Shown one piece after another: positions 7,452-16,436 of a stretch of DNA of 64,000 nt. The notes below the pieces were generated by a model that was not told the DNA's origin, did no database searches, and worked only from the letters and a program-made list of their open reading frames with translations. This stretch comes from Bacillota bacterium (lineage in GTDB: Bacteria > Bacillota > Clostridia > Acetivibrionales > DTU013). Every line of letters starts with the position of its first letter. The first letter of the stretch is position 1. The translations under genes were made by a program, and so were the position numbers. Where the stretch lies: NCBI GenBank assembly GCA_023412915.1, contig JAEZRE010000012.1:1-64000 (forward strand), read 5' to 3'.

Positions 7452-8570
7452 TCACACGCCGAGCAGTTGTCTTACGATTTTCGTGAACCAGTTGCCGGCT
7501 CCTATGAAACCCCGCATTTCCACAAAATATATCACAGCTATCGCAAGCAAGCCGGGAACAAGGCCGACCAAGCCGAGCATCCGGCTGCGTACGGATTTGT
7601 GTTCCGCTATTTGTTCCGCTATTGCCGAAGCGTCTTTTCTGACCGGGTTTACCTTGATGAATGAAAAGAGCAGCAGTACGAAAATAACCGCCAGGAATAG
7701 CAGCATGAACCCATAGATGAACAGCACAAGCAACAGCTGGTTTTTCGGCAAAGCGTCAAAGGCGGAAAAAAGGCTGTTCAGGTCCATTTCCTTCGGTATG
7801 GCGTTTCCGGCCTGATTCAGCAGTTTGGCAAGCTTGGCCGAGCCATAGCTCGCCAGTACCGCCAGCGCATTATTCGTGAAGTGGGAGAACATGCCGCAGT
7901 AAAGAGAATTCGATCTATAGACCATAAAGCCGATCAGAGCGCCCAGGAAGAACGTTCCGAATATCTTTTGAAAATCCATATGCATCAGGCTGAACAGCAA
8001 AGCCGTAATAAGTATGGCCTTTACACTGCCCGCCCGTTCCAGCCCTCTCTGTATCACGCCCCTGAACAGGAACTCCTCGCATATTCCAGCGCTTCCCGCG
8101 AACACGAGTATGCCAAGCAGCAGTTCAAAGCCGTTTTGCGCTGCCGGAAGCGGCTGCACTATTATCTTGCCGAAAACGGAGTTAACGAGAAAAAGGTTAA
8201 TCAAATTGAATACTGAAGCCAGTGGTATGGCAAACAGCATTATGCCGAAGGCTATCAGGAAGTTCAGAGGTTTGGTCCCGTTGAGCCTTAGCACATTCTT
8301 CAGGTTGAATCGGAAAAGCAGCAGGAACAGCAGGGCAGGGAGCAGGACAAGGCCGAACTCCGTTATCAGAAGCCCGGAATAAATTTCGTGGTTCTGAACC
8401 CTGTATCCTACCAGCAAAAACAGTAATATCGTTACCGAGTATAAAATGCCGACCTGTAATATGCCGGGCCGGCCAGCACCGTCATCCCTGGCCGGCAGGC
8501 CTGTCTCAATAATGTTATCGTCGCCCACGTCATACCTCCGCATAATATCGATGAAGCTCATATAATCCAT
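7452..8570 (-). CDS. CPBP-family intramembrane metalloprotease
   Basis: A multi-pass membrane protein of about 373 residues. It carries the CPBP (Abi/CAAX protease) signature EEFLFRGVIQRGLE, then LLFSLMHMDFQKIFGTFFLG, then a third block around FSHFTNNALA, so the glutamates and histidines used for metal binding are all present. There are at least eight hydrophobic segments. The frame extends to a TTG at 8600, but GGAAG before the ATG at 8570 supports the shorter form. It lies downstream of ypeB on the same strand with about 55 bases between. The substrate is unknown; families like this cleave membrane-bound peptides or act in self-immunity. Confidence 0.85.
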   Translation of the reverse strand: MDYMSFIDIMRRYDVGDDNIIETGLPARDDGAGRPGILQVGILYSVTILLFLLVGYRVQNHEIYSGLLITEFGLVLLPALLFLLLFRFNLKNVLRLNGTKPLNFLIAFGIMLFAIPLASVFNLINLFLVNSVFGKIIVQPLPAAQNGFELLLGILVFAGSAGICEEFLFRGVIQRGLERAGSVKAILITALLFSLMHMDFQKIFGTFFLGALIGFMVYRSNSLYCGMFSHFTNNALAVLASYGSAKLAKLLNQAGNAIPKEMDLNSLFSAFDALPKNQLLLVLFIYGFMLLFLAVIFVLLLFSFIKVNPVRKDASAIAEQIAEHKSVRSRMLGLVGLVPGLLAIAVIYFVEMRGFIGAGNWFTKIVRQLLGV

Positions 8571-8625
8571 ATTAACTTCCGGTATGGCAAATTGCAACAA
8601 TAACTTCCGGTAATTACAGTATCTT

Positions 8626-10017
8626 CTACATGGTCAGCACCCCGTTCGGCGTATTGACGATCATCAATATATCTTCCTCGTTGCCCGTCTCTGCGTTAAT
8701 ATACACAATAAAGTCCGAATTGTTCAGCCTGCCCTTGAATTCGTAGCAGAATAGCTCTTTCTTGTAGTTGGTCGGTATTATTGCCAGTCCCGAGCTGTTT
8801 ACCTTCATTTTTGAATTTATTTTCTTGCGCGCATCCGCCATGGTTACCTTGGGCGTCGGTATTTTTCTGACGGTATGGTTGGAAAGGTAGGATTTAGCCT
8901 CCCAGCCCACGATCTCGCCGTTATCGAGCGCTACCTTCAGCTTTATCAGGTCAGGATAAACAACTACATTCTGCTGTTTATAAGCATAATTGATAGTGGC
9001 GACATTATCCTGGACGAGGTAATACGTATCGATCATATTGTCATAGCCCTTCGACTTGAGGAAATCCACCCCAGCCTTTTTAGCCTTGTTCATGTCCAGC
9101 TTTTTATCCTTGACCGGCCTGTTGTTCAGCATCCATTCGATCGCCCCGCCCTTCTGCGTGACTCCGAAATTGACTGTCTGGCCCTTTGGCGCGTTCTTTT
9201 CCGTTACGTTATAACTGAAGGTTTTTATCGGTCCCTGGTCATTTTTCCCGACGTCTTTTATACTGGCTACCTTGTCGGCTCCGAGGAATTTCTTCACCTT
9301 TTCCTTTGCCTGCTCGGAGTTCAAATTGTCTCCGGATAGGCCTTTTGCCTGAGTAGAGGTCATATGGTCCGAAAACGGGCCGTCGTATATCAGTGTGGGA
9401 TAATCCTGGAAAACAGCGCCGACGTTTTGAAGCTTCTTCATTGCATCGCCGGGCTTGGTTTTGCTGAAAAGCTGTGTGCCCTTTCTTGCGAGCTCACCCC
9501 ATCTCAGCCTACCAGTAGACAAGTCGTTCTGCAGGTCTCTCAGGTTTTTATTAAGGGACGAGGAGTATTTAAAAAGGCGCTCCACCGTTTTATACTGGTC
9601 ATCGCTGAGCTGTTTTCCCCTGATATTCTGATTGTCCAGAGCATAACTCAGATCCCCTACCTGCGTCAGAAATTTAGAAGTGCTGGCAAGCACCGGCTGT
9701 GAAACAGGCAGCTGTCCGAGGTTGGTCTGAGCCAGGTTCGCCTGTCTCCATGCTTCCTGCAGGGTAGTTGCCGTCTTGCTCGTAGTTGTGCTCACCATTG
9801 ACTTGGCGAGCAGCGTCTCGACGTTATTAACGTACCCCACTACCTCGTAAAATGCCCTGTTGTACTGGTTGTCCAGCTCCTGCCTCAGATTTGCGGCATG
9901 CTTGTACTGGTAGATCCCCCATATCGCCACCGCCCCTATCACGACCACAACGATACTGTACATCCTTCTGTCCGATAATCTTCTTTTAAAATCAAGCAGT
10001 TTATCACGTATACCCAA
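8626..10017 (-). CDS. ypeB: Germination protein YpeB
   Basis: A protein of about 463 residues with one N-terminal membrane segment (SIVVVVIGAVAIWGIYQY). A long helical part follows (about 40-200), and then repeated PepSY-like domains typical of YpeB (SSEQAKEKVKKFLG-like starts and VDFLKSKGYDNM). YpeB is needed to place or stabilise the cortex-lytic enzyme SleB in the spore. sleB is encoded just upstream, 45 bases away, in the conserved sleB-ypeB order. I prefer a TTG start at 10017 because AGGAGG lies nine bases upstream. An in-frame ATG at 10038 sits on top of that ribosome site. Confidence 0.93.
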   Translation of the reverse strand: MGIRDKLLDFKRRLSDRRMYSIVVVVIGAVAIWGIYQYKHAANLRQELDNQYNRAFYEVVGYVNNVETLLAKSMVSTTTSKTATTLQEAWRQANLAQTNLGQLPVSQPVLASTSKFLTQVGDLSYALDNQNIRGKQLSDDQYKTVERLFKYSSSLNKNLRDLQNDLSTGRLRWGELARKGTQLFSKTKPGDAMKKLQNVGAVFQDYPTLIYDGPFSDHMTSTQAKGLSGDNLNSEQAKEKVKKFLGADKVASIKDVGKNDQGPIKTFSYNVTEKNAPKGQTVNFGVTQKGGAIEWMLNNRPVKDKKLDMNKAKKAGVDFLKSKGYDNMIDTYYLVQDNVATINYAYKQQNVVVYPDLIKLKVALDNGEIVGWEAKSYLSNHTVRKIPTPKVTMADARKKINSKMKVNSSGLAIIPTNYKKELFCYEFKGRLNNSDFIVYINAETGNEEDILMIVNTPNGVLTM

Positions 10018-10062
10018 TGCTTTTTGCCTCCTGTCCATTATTGCTCTTCAGGGCAAATACCC

Positions 10063-10536
10063 CTATATGCCGAAATAGTGTTTTCCTATTTTATAAACGA
10101 TCTTTCTGCTCCAGATCCAGGAACTCGTTGCTGTGGCAGGGTTCCAGTAATACAGTGCCCCACTCGTCGGATCCCAGCCGTTCAGGGCGTCCTGCGCAGC
10201 TTTGACGACAGTCGAACTCGGATCGATCGGTACATTTATCTGCCCGTCGTCGACCGCAGTGAAAGCGCCCGGTTGATAAATCACGCCCGCAACAGTGTTG
10301 GGGAACTTGGAATCCTTTGTCCTATTGAGTATAACCGCGCCTACAGCCACCTGCCCTTCATACGGCTCTCCCCTGGCTTCTCCGTTTATCGCCCTGGCCA
10401 GGAGCTGGACATCGCTTACACCGCTGCCCGCGGCATAGACGCCGCCCGAACGTATCAAAACATCCGACATCGCAAAAACGAAAACGAACAATATTGTAAC
10501 CGCCATTAACCTGGCGGAGTTCTTATTTCTGCTCAA
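10063..10536 (-). CDS. sleB: Spore cortex-lytic enzyme SleB
   Basis: A protein of about 157 residues with a signal peptide (RLMAVTILFVFVFAMSDV) and a hydrolase_2 (SleB) catalytic domain: LLARAINGEARGEPYEGQ with the conserved glutamate, VGAVILNRTK, then FTAVDDGQI and the terminal IGKHYFGI. The usual N-terminal peptidoglycan-binding domain of SleB is absent, so this is a short form. The TTG at 10536 is favoured because AAAGGAG precedes it. An ATG at 10578 lies inside a 12-bp palindrome without a ribosome site. It acts with YpeB, encoded downstream, to hydrolyse cortex peptidoglycan in germination. Confidence 0.92.
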   Translation of the reverse strand: MSRNKNSARLMAVTILFVFVFAMSDVLIRSGGVYAAGSGVSDVQLLARAINGEARGEPYEGQVAVGAVILNRTKDSKFPNTVAGVIYQPGAFTAVDDGQINVPIDPSSTVVKAAQDALNGWDPTSGALYYWNPATATSSWIWSRKIVYKIGKHYFGI

Positions 10537-10712
10537 AACGCCCTCTCCTTTTTTAGTTCGATTCTGAATCACCGGCATGCCGGCAATAATATTTTCTTCT
10601 TAATACAAAAAAATATTCCAGATAAATGCTTTGAATTGGATGGAGGCGTTATAATACGGCAAGGTTCTGTGAATAATGTTATGGTAGGCTGTACCGGAGG
10701 TAGAAGCAAACA

Positions 10713-11867
10713 ATGAACGTACTTTTTCTGACCGCAGCAACTGGCGGAGGTCACGTAAAAGCTGCCCAGGCTCTGATGGAGCATATGGAAAAGCAATTGC
10801 CCGGCTGCAAGACCAGGCTGATTGACGCTTTAAAATACATAAACCCGATCGTCGACCGGCTGATCACCGGAACCTATCTTAATACCGTCAAGGCGCTGCC
10901 GTGTCTATACGGCAAATTTTACGACCTTTCCGAAAAAGATGAAACGATAACAAAATTGGTACGGGGCTTGAACAACCTCCTTTCACGCAGGCTGCTTCAA
11001 TTGTTTCAGGAGGACCTGCCCGACGCTGTCATCTGCACGCACACCATGCCGCTGCAAATGCTTGCAAACCTGAAGAAAAAGGGTCTCGTGAGCGTTCCTG
11101 TCATCGGCATCGTTACGGATTATACGAACCACTATTTTTGGAAGCTCGATGAAATAGACGCCTTCATAGTCGCACATGAATGCATAAAGGAAGACATGAT
11201 CAAAATGGGCCTGCGTGAAAGCAGCATATACGTCTGCGGTATACCGGTGGCGGAACGCTTTGCAAAGGAGCATACTGACCGGCGCATATGCCTGGCAAGG
11301 CTGGGGCTCGAAAACAAGCCGACAGCTCTCGTAATGGGAGGAAGCCTCGGTTTGGGCAATATCGAGCAGGTTTTCAGGTCGCTTCTTTATATAAAGCAGG
11401 AAATACAGATCGTAGTGGTCACGGGAAGCAATAATAAGCTGCGGCAGCAGCTCGAGGCCATATCGGCAGACTACAGCAATATACGGATATTGGGCTATAC
11501 CGAAAAAATAAGCGAGCTTATGAGCGCCTCCAGCCTGATTATTACAAAACCAGGAGGGGTAACGATTTCCGAGGCCCTCGTCAAAAGGCTTCCGATATGC
11601 ATAATGGACCCTATTCCGGGGCAGGAGGAGAGAAACGCGAATTTCCTACGCAATTCCGGCGCGGCATTCCGACTGACAGACAGGGACGATCTCGAGTATT
11701 TGCTGGAACATACCCTTTTGAAACCGAATATACTCAAACGCATGTCCGAAGCGGCAGGAAGACTGGCAAAACCAAATGCTTGTGAAGAGATATCTGATAT
11801 AGTGGAAAAACTCATACGAAATCAGCCGGAGGACTATTGCATAAGCCAATTGAGCCAGTCTCGGTGA
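10713..11867 (+). CDS. Processive diacylglycerol glycosyltransferase (UgtP/MGDG synthase family)
   Basis: A 384-residue GT28-type enzyme. The N-terminal domain begins MNVLFLTAATGGGHVKAAQAL, the glycine-rich motif of MGDG-synthase-like proteins. It continues with DLPDAVICTHTMPL and VPVIGIVTDYTNHYFW. The C-terminal domain has VMGGSLGLGN, a sugar-nucleotide-binding region and SSLIITKPGGVTISEAL, the UDP-sugar site. Such enzymes add glucose or galactose to diacylglycerol to make glycolipids and lipoteichoic acid anchors at the membrane. A GGAGG precedes the ATG. It is transcribed away from the sleB-ypeB pair and converges on the lipoprotein gene at 11892. Confidence 0.85.
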   Translation: MNVLFLTAATGGGHVKAAQALMEHMEKQLPGCKTRLIDALKYINPIVDRLITGTYLNTVKALPCLYGKFYDLSEKDETITKLVRGLNNLLSRRLLQLFQEDLPDAVICTHTMPLQMLANLKKKGLVSVPVIGIVTDYTNHYFWKLDEIDAFIVAHECIKEDMIKMGLRESSIYVCGIPVAERFAKEHTDRRICLARLGLENKPTALVMGGSLGLGNIEQVFRSLLYIKQEIQIVVVTGSNNKLRQQLEAISADYSNIRILGYTEKISELMSASSLIITKPGGVTISEALVKRLPICIMDPIPGQEERNANFLRNSGAAFRLTDRDDLEYLLEHTLLKPNILKRMSEAAGRLAKPNACEEISDIVEKLIRNQPEDYCISQLSQSR

Positions 11868-11891
11868 ACGTGAAACGCAGGGACTGAACCG

Positions 11892-12896
11892 TCAATCGGC
11901 GTCGTTGAATATCCTGCGCGCGGCAACGACCTTGCCGTCCTGGTTTTCGCGGTTGATGTCGCCTACGGCTACATAACCGATCTTCCTTCCCGCGTACAGG
12001 TAACTACCTCCGCCGGTGCAAATGCCGACACAGCTGACGACGCTGCTTTCATTTTCGCCTGTGCCCGAAAGAAAAACCAGATCCCCGGCTCTCGTATCCT
12101 CGACAGAGATCTCCGTCCCCGAGGCCAGCTGCCCTTCGATAGTCCTGGGCAGGTTGATCCCGTTGATTCGGGCGCTTACGTAGACAAGGCCCGGGGCGTC
12201 TATTCCCATCGAACTCAGGCCGTTCAGGAGATAACTCGTACCTTTGAGCCTGAGAGCAGTAGCAGCGAAATCGTCGGGGTTCGTCACAGGGATCATCTCT
12301 TCGAGCCCGATATGGATCAGGCCGCTTCCTTTGAGCCAGCCTGTCTTATTCCCCGGTAGAAACACCTCGTATGCATCGTCGTAATCGTTGAATGCATAGA
12401 ATTCCGCCCCCATCGGCGCATTTATAAGCGTAGACCCTCCAGATGGCATGGAAAGGATGATTTTTTCCCTGCTGGTGACGATTATCCTATGCGTGTAGGT
12501 TCTGCCGCTGATGCTTGCAATATCGTCATTGAGGAATTTCGATTTTATCCAGCCGGTACTGCCGTCCACTGTCTTGACCTTTGCCCAGCCATTCTCGCTT
12601 TGGATAACGCTTACCGGCTGATTGTACAATGCCTGCGTGACCCTTTCGGACTTTATATCCGGGCTTAGGAATATATCGGTGACGCTTGCTGTAATAATTG
12701 CTGCGCTGCTGTCCATAGGTATGCCGTATATGTATCCTGAGTTCCGTCCCGCCTGTGATCCATCGCTGCCGCTCTCGGCCAATGTCTCACTGCTGCGGCT
12801 TTGACATCCGGCCAGACCTGTTATGGCAAGCAAAATGATAACAGGCAGAATGATATAAATAATAAAAAATCGTCTTTCAGCACGTAGTATGCTCAT
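11892..12896 (-). CDS. Lipoprotein with SH3 domains and an inactive NlpC/P60 domain
   Basis: A 334-residue protein with a lipoprotein signal (ITGLAGC). Two SH3b-like domains follow at about 65-125 and 140-205, and an NlpC/P60-type domain at about 215-325. The fold markers are there (LRLKGTSYLL, INGINLPRT, RAGDLVFLSG). The catalytic Cys motif DCSG has become DAPG, the HVGI histidine has become CVGI, and the third position reads YLYA instead of FIHA. It should therefore bind but not cut cell wall. The start overlaps the upstream ATPase gene by 20 bases, so both are translated from one leftward operon. Confidence 0.82.
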   Translation of the reverse strand: MSILRAERRFFIIYIILPVIILLAITGLAGCQSRSSETLAESGSDGSQAGRNSGYIYGIPMDSSAAIITASVTDIFLSPDIKSERVTQALYNQPVSVIQSENGWAKVKTVDGSTGWIKSKFLNDDIASISGRTYTHRIIVTSREKIILSMPSGGSTLINAPMGAEFYAFNDYDDAYEVFLPGNKTGWLKGSGLIHIGLEEMIPVTNPDDFAATALRLKGTSYLLNGLSSMGIDAPGLVYVSARINGINLPRTIEGQLASGTEISVEDTRAGDLVFLSGTGENESSVVSCVGICTGGGSYLYAGRKIGYVAVGDINRENQDGKVVAARRIFNDAD

Positions 12897-14937
12897 ATTC
12901 CAACCTCACCAGATTCATGCCGTCGCCGTATATTTCCTGTACAAGCTCAATTTCACGCTGTTTGCATGTAAAAATAAAAATCTGTTTACCAATATAGACA
13001 TTATGTAAATATTGTAGCGCAAGTGATGTTCTTCTGTCATCAAATTGCGAAAAAACTTCGTCGAAAATCAGCGGAAGACTTTCGCCTCCCACAGTCAAAA
13101 GGCCGGATAATGCAAGCCTGAGAGCCAGGTAAACCTGATCCCCCGTACCGCCGCTTAGCGACTGTACACTCCTGACGTCACCGCTGTCCGGCAGCGCCAC
13201 ACCAAGCGAGAGCCTGTCGTTTCCCCTGAGATCGGTGTACTTTCCGGCAGTTAGCCCGGAAAGGATCCCACTCATTCGCTGATTCACATCGGGCGCAAAA
13301 TTCCGCCTGATCTCGGCGCCCGCTTCATTGAGCACTTCGAGGGCAAGTCTGAGCGCACCGCCTTTACTTTTAAGATACGTGATTTTCTCTTTGACCGCAA
13401 TGGTTTCTTCTGTGACGGCTGCCAATTCGTCCGTAATTTCCCTGTCCCCGCCGAGGAGGCCTTCGCAGTACTTTACCTTAAGAGAGGCGTCGAGCCGCTC
13501 CCGCTTTACTTCTTTGCTCTCAGCCTCCCAGGCTTCATCAAGTCCGGCGATATCAGAATCGTATAATACCGCGTCCAAAACGCCCCGGTTGAAATAGCCC
13601 TGTGAATCGTATTCCGACGCGGCGGCTGCCTCGATGCCGGTCTCGAGCTCCATACTCAGCTTTTCGAGCCCCGATGTTACCCCGCGCAGTTCCTGTTCAA
13701 CAGCTGCAGTGCTCGCCAGCTGCTTTCCGCAGCAAAGAGAGGCTTCCTTCAGAAGCATTTCCTTTCTCATATCGGCTTCAGTGCTTGCAGAATATGCCGG
13801 ACTCAAGACAGTCACAGGTTCAGTCTTCGTAAATTTCACATTTTTATATCCGTAAAGCACAATTATCCCTGCCACAGCCGAAACAAAAGCCCCGATCCCG
13901 CATGCAAGCGGCGGCAAAAGAAACGGTTTGACCCCGGCAAGTCCAACGGCGAACAGCGTTAAAAAGCACACAAGAGCCGCACAAACGCATAGCAATAATA
14001 GTTTCAAGCCTTTTCCCGCGCCTTTGGACCTGCTCCTACGGAGTATGACCTCCGTCCCGCCGACGCCGGGTCCGTCCGTATACCGCGTCCCGGCTGCTTC
14101 ACGCTCCTTCAGCTGCCTGACGGTATCCTTCAGTACAGCCTCTTTTTTCATATAGCCATCGAGCGTTCTCCTTAATTCTATAAGCTTGCGGATGTCTTCC
14201 AGGTATTTTTCACCGGCTTCAAGCGTGCTGCAGCGTTCCCTGGCGTCCTGCAGCTCCCTTGCTGCGGAAAATGTACGTTCTCGTTCACCAAGAAGCCGAC
14301 CGGAAGCCTCCTGGAGTTGAGCAAGCCTTGCCTCCAGCCTGTCGAGGGGCTGGATCCTCGTCCTTCCGGTCCCGACGCTATTTTTCAAAGCATCCGAAAT
14401 AGCTTTCTCCGCCTTGTTGAAGGAGACTTCATCGTTTCCGGTCGAAGCCACGTTTGCAAGCCTGCCGGCCAGCGCCGCCGAATCGTCTTCATCGAGCCTG
14501 AGCTCCATCTGCCTGATAAAAACAGTTCTGGTAAAAGTGGCTTCATCCATTCCAAGTAAACGTTCCGCGATCAGCGGCGTCTTATCGCGTCCGATCCCGA
14601 AATCCCCCGTAATATCGGAATAGCAATCGTCAAAGACTTTTACCGTGCCAGTCCTGAAATTACGTTCAATCCTGTATGTACTGCCGTTGTCCAGTGAGCA
14701 CACCAGCGCTCCGCCGTATGCTCCTCCATCCCAGGGCTCATACCTCCTGAGCGGCGTTAAAGAGCCGGCCGTCTGCCTTCCGTTTTTAAGGCCGTAAAGC
14801 ATGCCGAATATGAATGCCTGTAGTGTCGATTTACCGGCTTCATTATCGCCGTATAAAAGGTTCAGGCCGTCTCCGGGCGTTATTACCACATCTTTCAGTT
14901 TTCCGAAGCCTTTTATCTCGAGACGTTCTATACGCAT
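12877..14937 (-). CDS. SbcC/YhaN-like SMC-type ATPase with central membrane segments
   Basis: A 686-residue ABC/SMC-type ATPase. Walker A is GDNEAGKST (about residue 30-38). The signature is LSGGTGDQVYLALRLAL and Walker B is LPLIFDEVF, both near the C-terminus. The arms between are coiled coil, but no zinc-hook CxxC is seen. Instead two hydrophobic segments lie at about 310-330 and 338-360, so the hinge may sit in the membrane. YhaN-type proteins pair with YhaO nucleases, and the partner gene lies directly upstream with a 10-base overlap. This suggests a membrane-tethered Mre11-Rad50-like complex; its target is unknown. Confidence 0.85.
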   Translation of the reverse strand: MRIERLEIKGFGKLKDVVITPGDGLNLLYGDNEAGKSTLQAFIFGMLYGLKNGRQTAGSLTPLRRYEPWDGGAYGGALVCSLDNGSTYRIERNFRTGTVKVFDDCYSDITGDFGIGRDKTPLIAERLLGMDEATFTRTVFIRQMELRLDEDDSAALAGRLANVASTGNDEVSFNKAEKAISDALKNSVGTGRTRIQPLDRLEARLAQLQEASGRLLGERERTFSAARELQDARERCSTLEAGEKYLEDIRKLIELRRTLDGYMKKEAVLKDTVRQLKEREAAGTRYTDGPGVGGTEVILRRSRSKGAGKGLKLLLLCVCAALVCFLTLFAVGLAGVKPFLLPPLACGIGAFVSAVAGIIVLYGYKNVKFTKTEPVTVLSPAYSASTEADMRKEMLLKEASLCCGKQLASTAAVEQELRGVTSGLEKLSMELETGIEAAAASEYDSQGYFNRGVLDAVLYDSDIAGLDEAWEAESKEVKRERLDASLKVKYCEGLLGGDREITDELAAVTEETIAVKEKITYLKSKGGALRLALEVLNEAGAEIRRNFAPDVNQRMSGILSGLTAGKYTDLRGNDRLSLGVALPDSGDVRSVQSLSGGTGDQVYLALRLALSGLLTVGGESLPLIFDEVFSQFDDRRTSLALQYLHNVYIGKQIFIFTCKQREIELVQEIYGDGMNLVRLEYEHTTC

Positions 14938-16037
14938 ACCTTACCCTCGTCGATCGCTTCCATGCCATAATACAGCGCCTGCATGACCAACTGCCTCTCT
15001 TCTTCGGCGGTTGCAGCCGCCGCCCTGTCCAGCATCTTCCTGACAAACAGTCCCCTTATGCCCGGTTCGTCTGCGATCCTCTCGAAATCATAATCAGGTA
15101 CGGTTCGGTCCACAAGCTTTATATAAAACGCCTTTTCCCTTAAAAGCTGCCTTATAAGCTCCGTATTCGGCTTGAATTCATTGGAAACATAGCCGCAAAG
15201 TGTTATCCTGAACAAATCTTCAATAGTTCCTGCCTTCTCCAGCAAGTCCGCCGCTCTTTCAGCAGCCTGTTCGTCACCGAAACACGCGCCTATATCCGCT
15301 TCAACAGAAATGAACCGTCTTTTGCAAACATTCAAGAAGCGTGTATGTACTTCCGTACCACCAGGCGTCTTCTCGAGCTCGGCCGCGATTACGCCGTGTT
15401 CACCCTCCTCGTCAAATCCAAGAGGTTCCGGGCTTCCCGCATTGAAAATGTTTTTATTTCCGCCGGCCCCGGAAATGACCGTGTGAAAATGACCAAGCGC
15501 GCAATAGTCGAAGCCCGAAGCAGTTATATCCGCGCTATCGACAGGCTGGAAGGCGTCGCTGCTGAACGGCATGTCGAGCGTGCCGTGATATATGAGTAGG
15601 TTGAAATATGCCGGATCGAGGCTGTCCGCACACGCAAGTGCTCCGTACAGCCGCGTTCTTTTTTCAGGAAGCTCGAGGTACCGGCTGCCGCCGGCAAGTA
15701 TATGTACGTTCCGGGGCCATTCAAAGCTCGAGTAAAAGGATTCCGGCACTGCGGGATCGTGATTCCCGGGGATGACTATGACAGGTATGTCAGGGATTCT
15801 TTGAAACTGGTCGCACATATATCGAAACGTACTTTTTCTCAAATAGCCATGTTCATAAAGATCTCCGCAGATAAGCAGCATGTCGGACTTTTCGGAACCC
15901 GCCAGTTCAATTATGCGCGCAAACGTGTATTTGAGGTCCTGACGCCTCTGCTCCGGTTTACCTTCGGCGTCCGCCAGTGAAGTGAACGGAGAATCCAAAT
16001 GCAGGTCCCCGCACTGAAGAAATTTGATCCGCATCAT
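14928..16037 (-). CDS. SbcD/YhaO-like DNA repair exonuclease
   Basis: A calcineurin-type phosphoesterase of about 370 residues. The metal-binding motifs are in order: CGDLHLDSPF near the N-terminus, ICGDLYEHG, VIPGNHDP, LIYHGTLD and ALGHFHT. The C-terminal 130 residues form the usual capping and partner-binding part. The tandem ATGs at 16037 and 16034 follow GGGAGG, so the longer frame to 16091 is rejected. It overlaps the following YhaN-like gene by 10 bases. The pair should form a Mre11-Rad50-type nuclease. Confidence 0.87.
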   Translation of the reverse strand: MMRIKFLQCGDLHLDSPFTSLADAEGKPEQRRQDLKYTFARIIELAGSEKSDMLLICGDLYEHGYLRKSTFRYMCDQFQRIPDIPVIVIPGNHDPAVPESFYSSFEWPRNVHILAGGSRYLELPEKRTRLYGALACADSLDPAYFNLLIYHGTLDMPFSSDAFQPVDSADITASGFDYCALGHFHTVISGAGGNKNIFNAGSPEPLGFDEEGEHGVIAAELEKTPGGTEVHTRFLNVCKRRFISVEADIGACFGDEQAAERAADLLEKAGTIEDLFRITLCGYVSNEFKPNTELIRQLLREKAFYIKLVDRTVPDYDFERIADEPGIRGLFVRKMLDRAAAATAEEERQLVMQALYYGMEAIDEGKVCV

Positions 16038-16048
16038 ATCCCGCCTCC

Positions 16049-16426
16049 CTATGCCTGGATCACAACATATGCGACCGCATAACTGCCGCAATGGGAAACG
16101 CTTATATCTATATCCTGTGCCCCCATTCCCTCATAAAGCTCCAGCGCTTTTTGAGAGAGCACGACACGCGGTTTGCCCTTTTCATCGTTGAGAATCTCGA
16201 TCATTTTCCATTCCAGGCCATCGGACAAGCCTGTGCCAAGCGCCTTCAACACGGCTTCCTTGCCGGCGAATCTCGCGGCATAGCTTTCATACCTGGCTTT
16301 GTTTCTCTTGTCGCAGTAATCTATTTCATTGCCGGTGAAAACTCTTTCCTTGAAGCTTCCCGTCTCCTCTATGGATTTTTTTATACGTTCTATTTCGATT
16401 ATATCCACACCGCAGAATACCGCCAT
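16049..16426 (-). CDS. acpS: Holo-[acyl-carrier-protein] synthase
   Basis: A 125-residue protein of normal AcpS length. It has the N-terminal GVDIIEIERIKK motif with the metal-binding Asp, and RFAGKEAVLKALGTG, the core motif with the second metal ligand Glu. It ends with a conserved DISVSHCGSYAVA. AcpS transfers 4'-phosphopantetheine from CoA to the serine of acyl carrier protein in fatty acid synthesis. It follows the FapA-like gene by 10 bases and precedes the YhaO-like gene by 11 bases, in one operon. Confidence 0.95.
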   Translation of the reverse strand: MAVFCGVDIIEIERIKKSIEETGSFKERVFTGNEIDYCDKRNKARYESYAARFAGKEAVLKALGTGLSDGLEWKMIEILNDEKGKPRVVLSQKALELYEGMGAQDIDISVSHCGSYAVAYVVIQA

Positions 16427-16436
16427 AATTGTGTCC

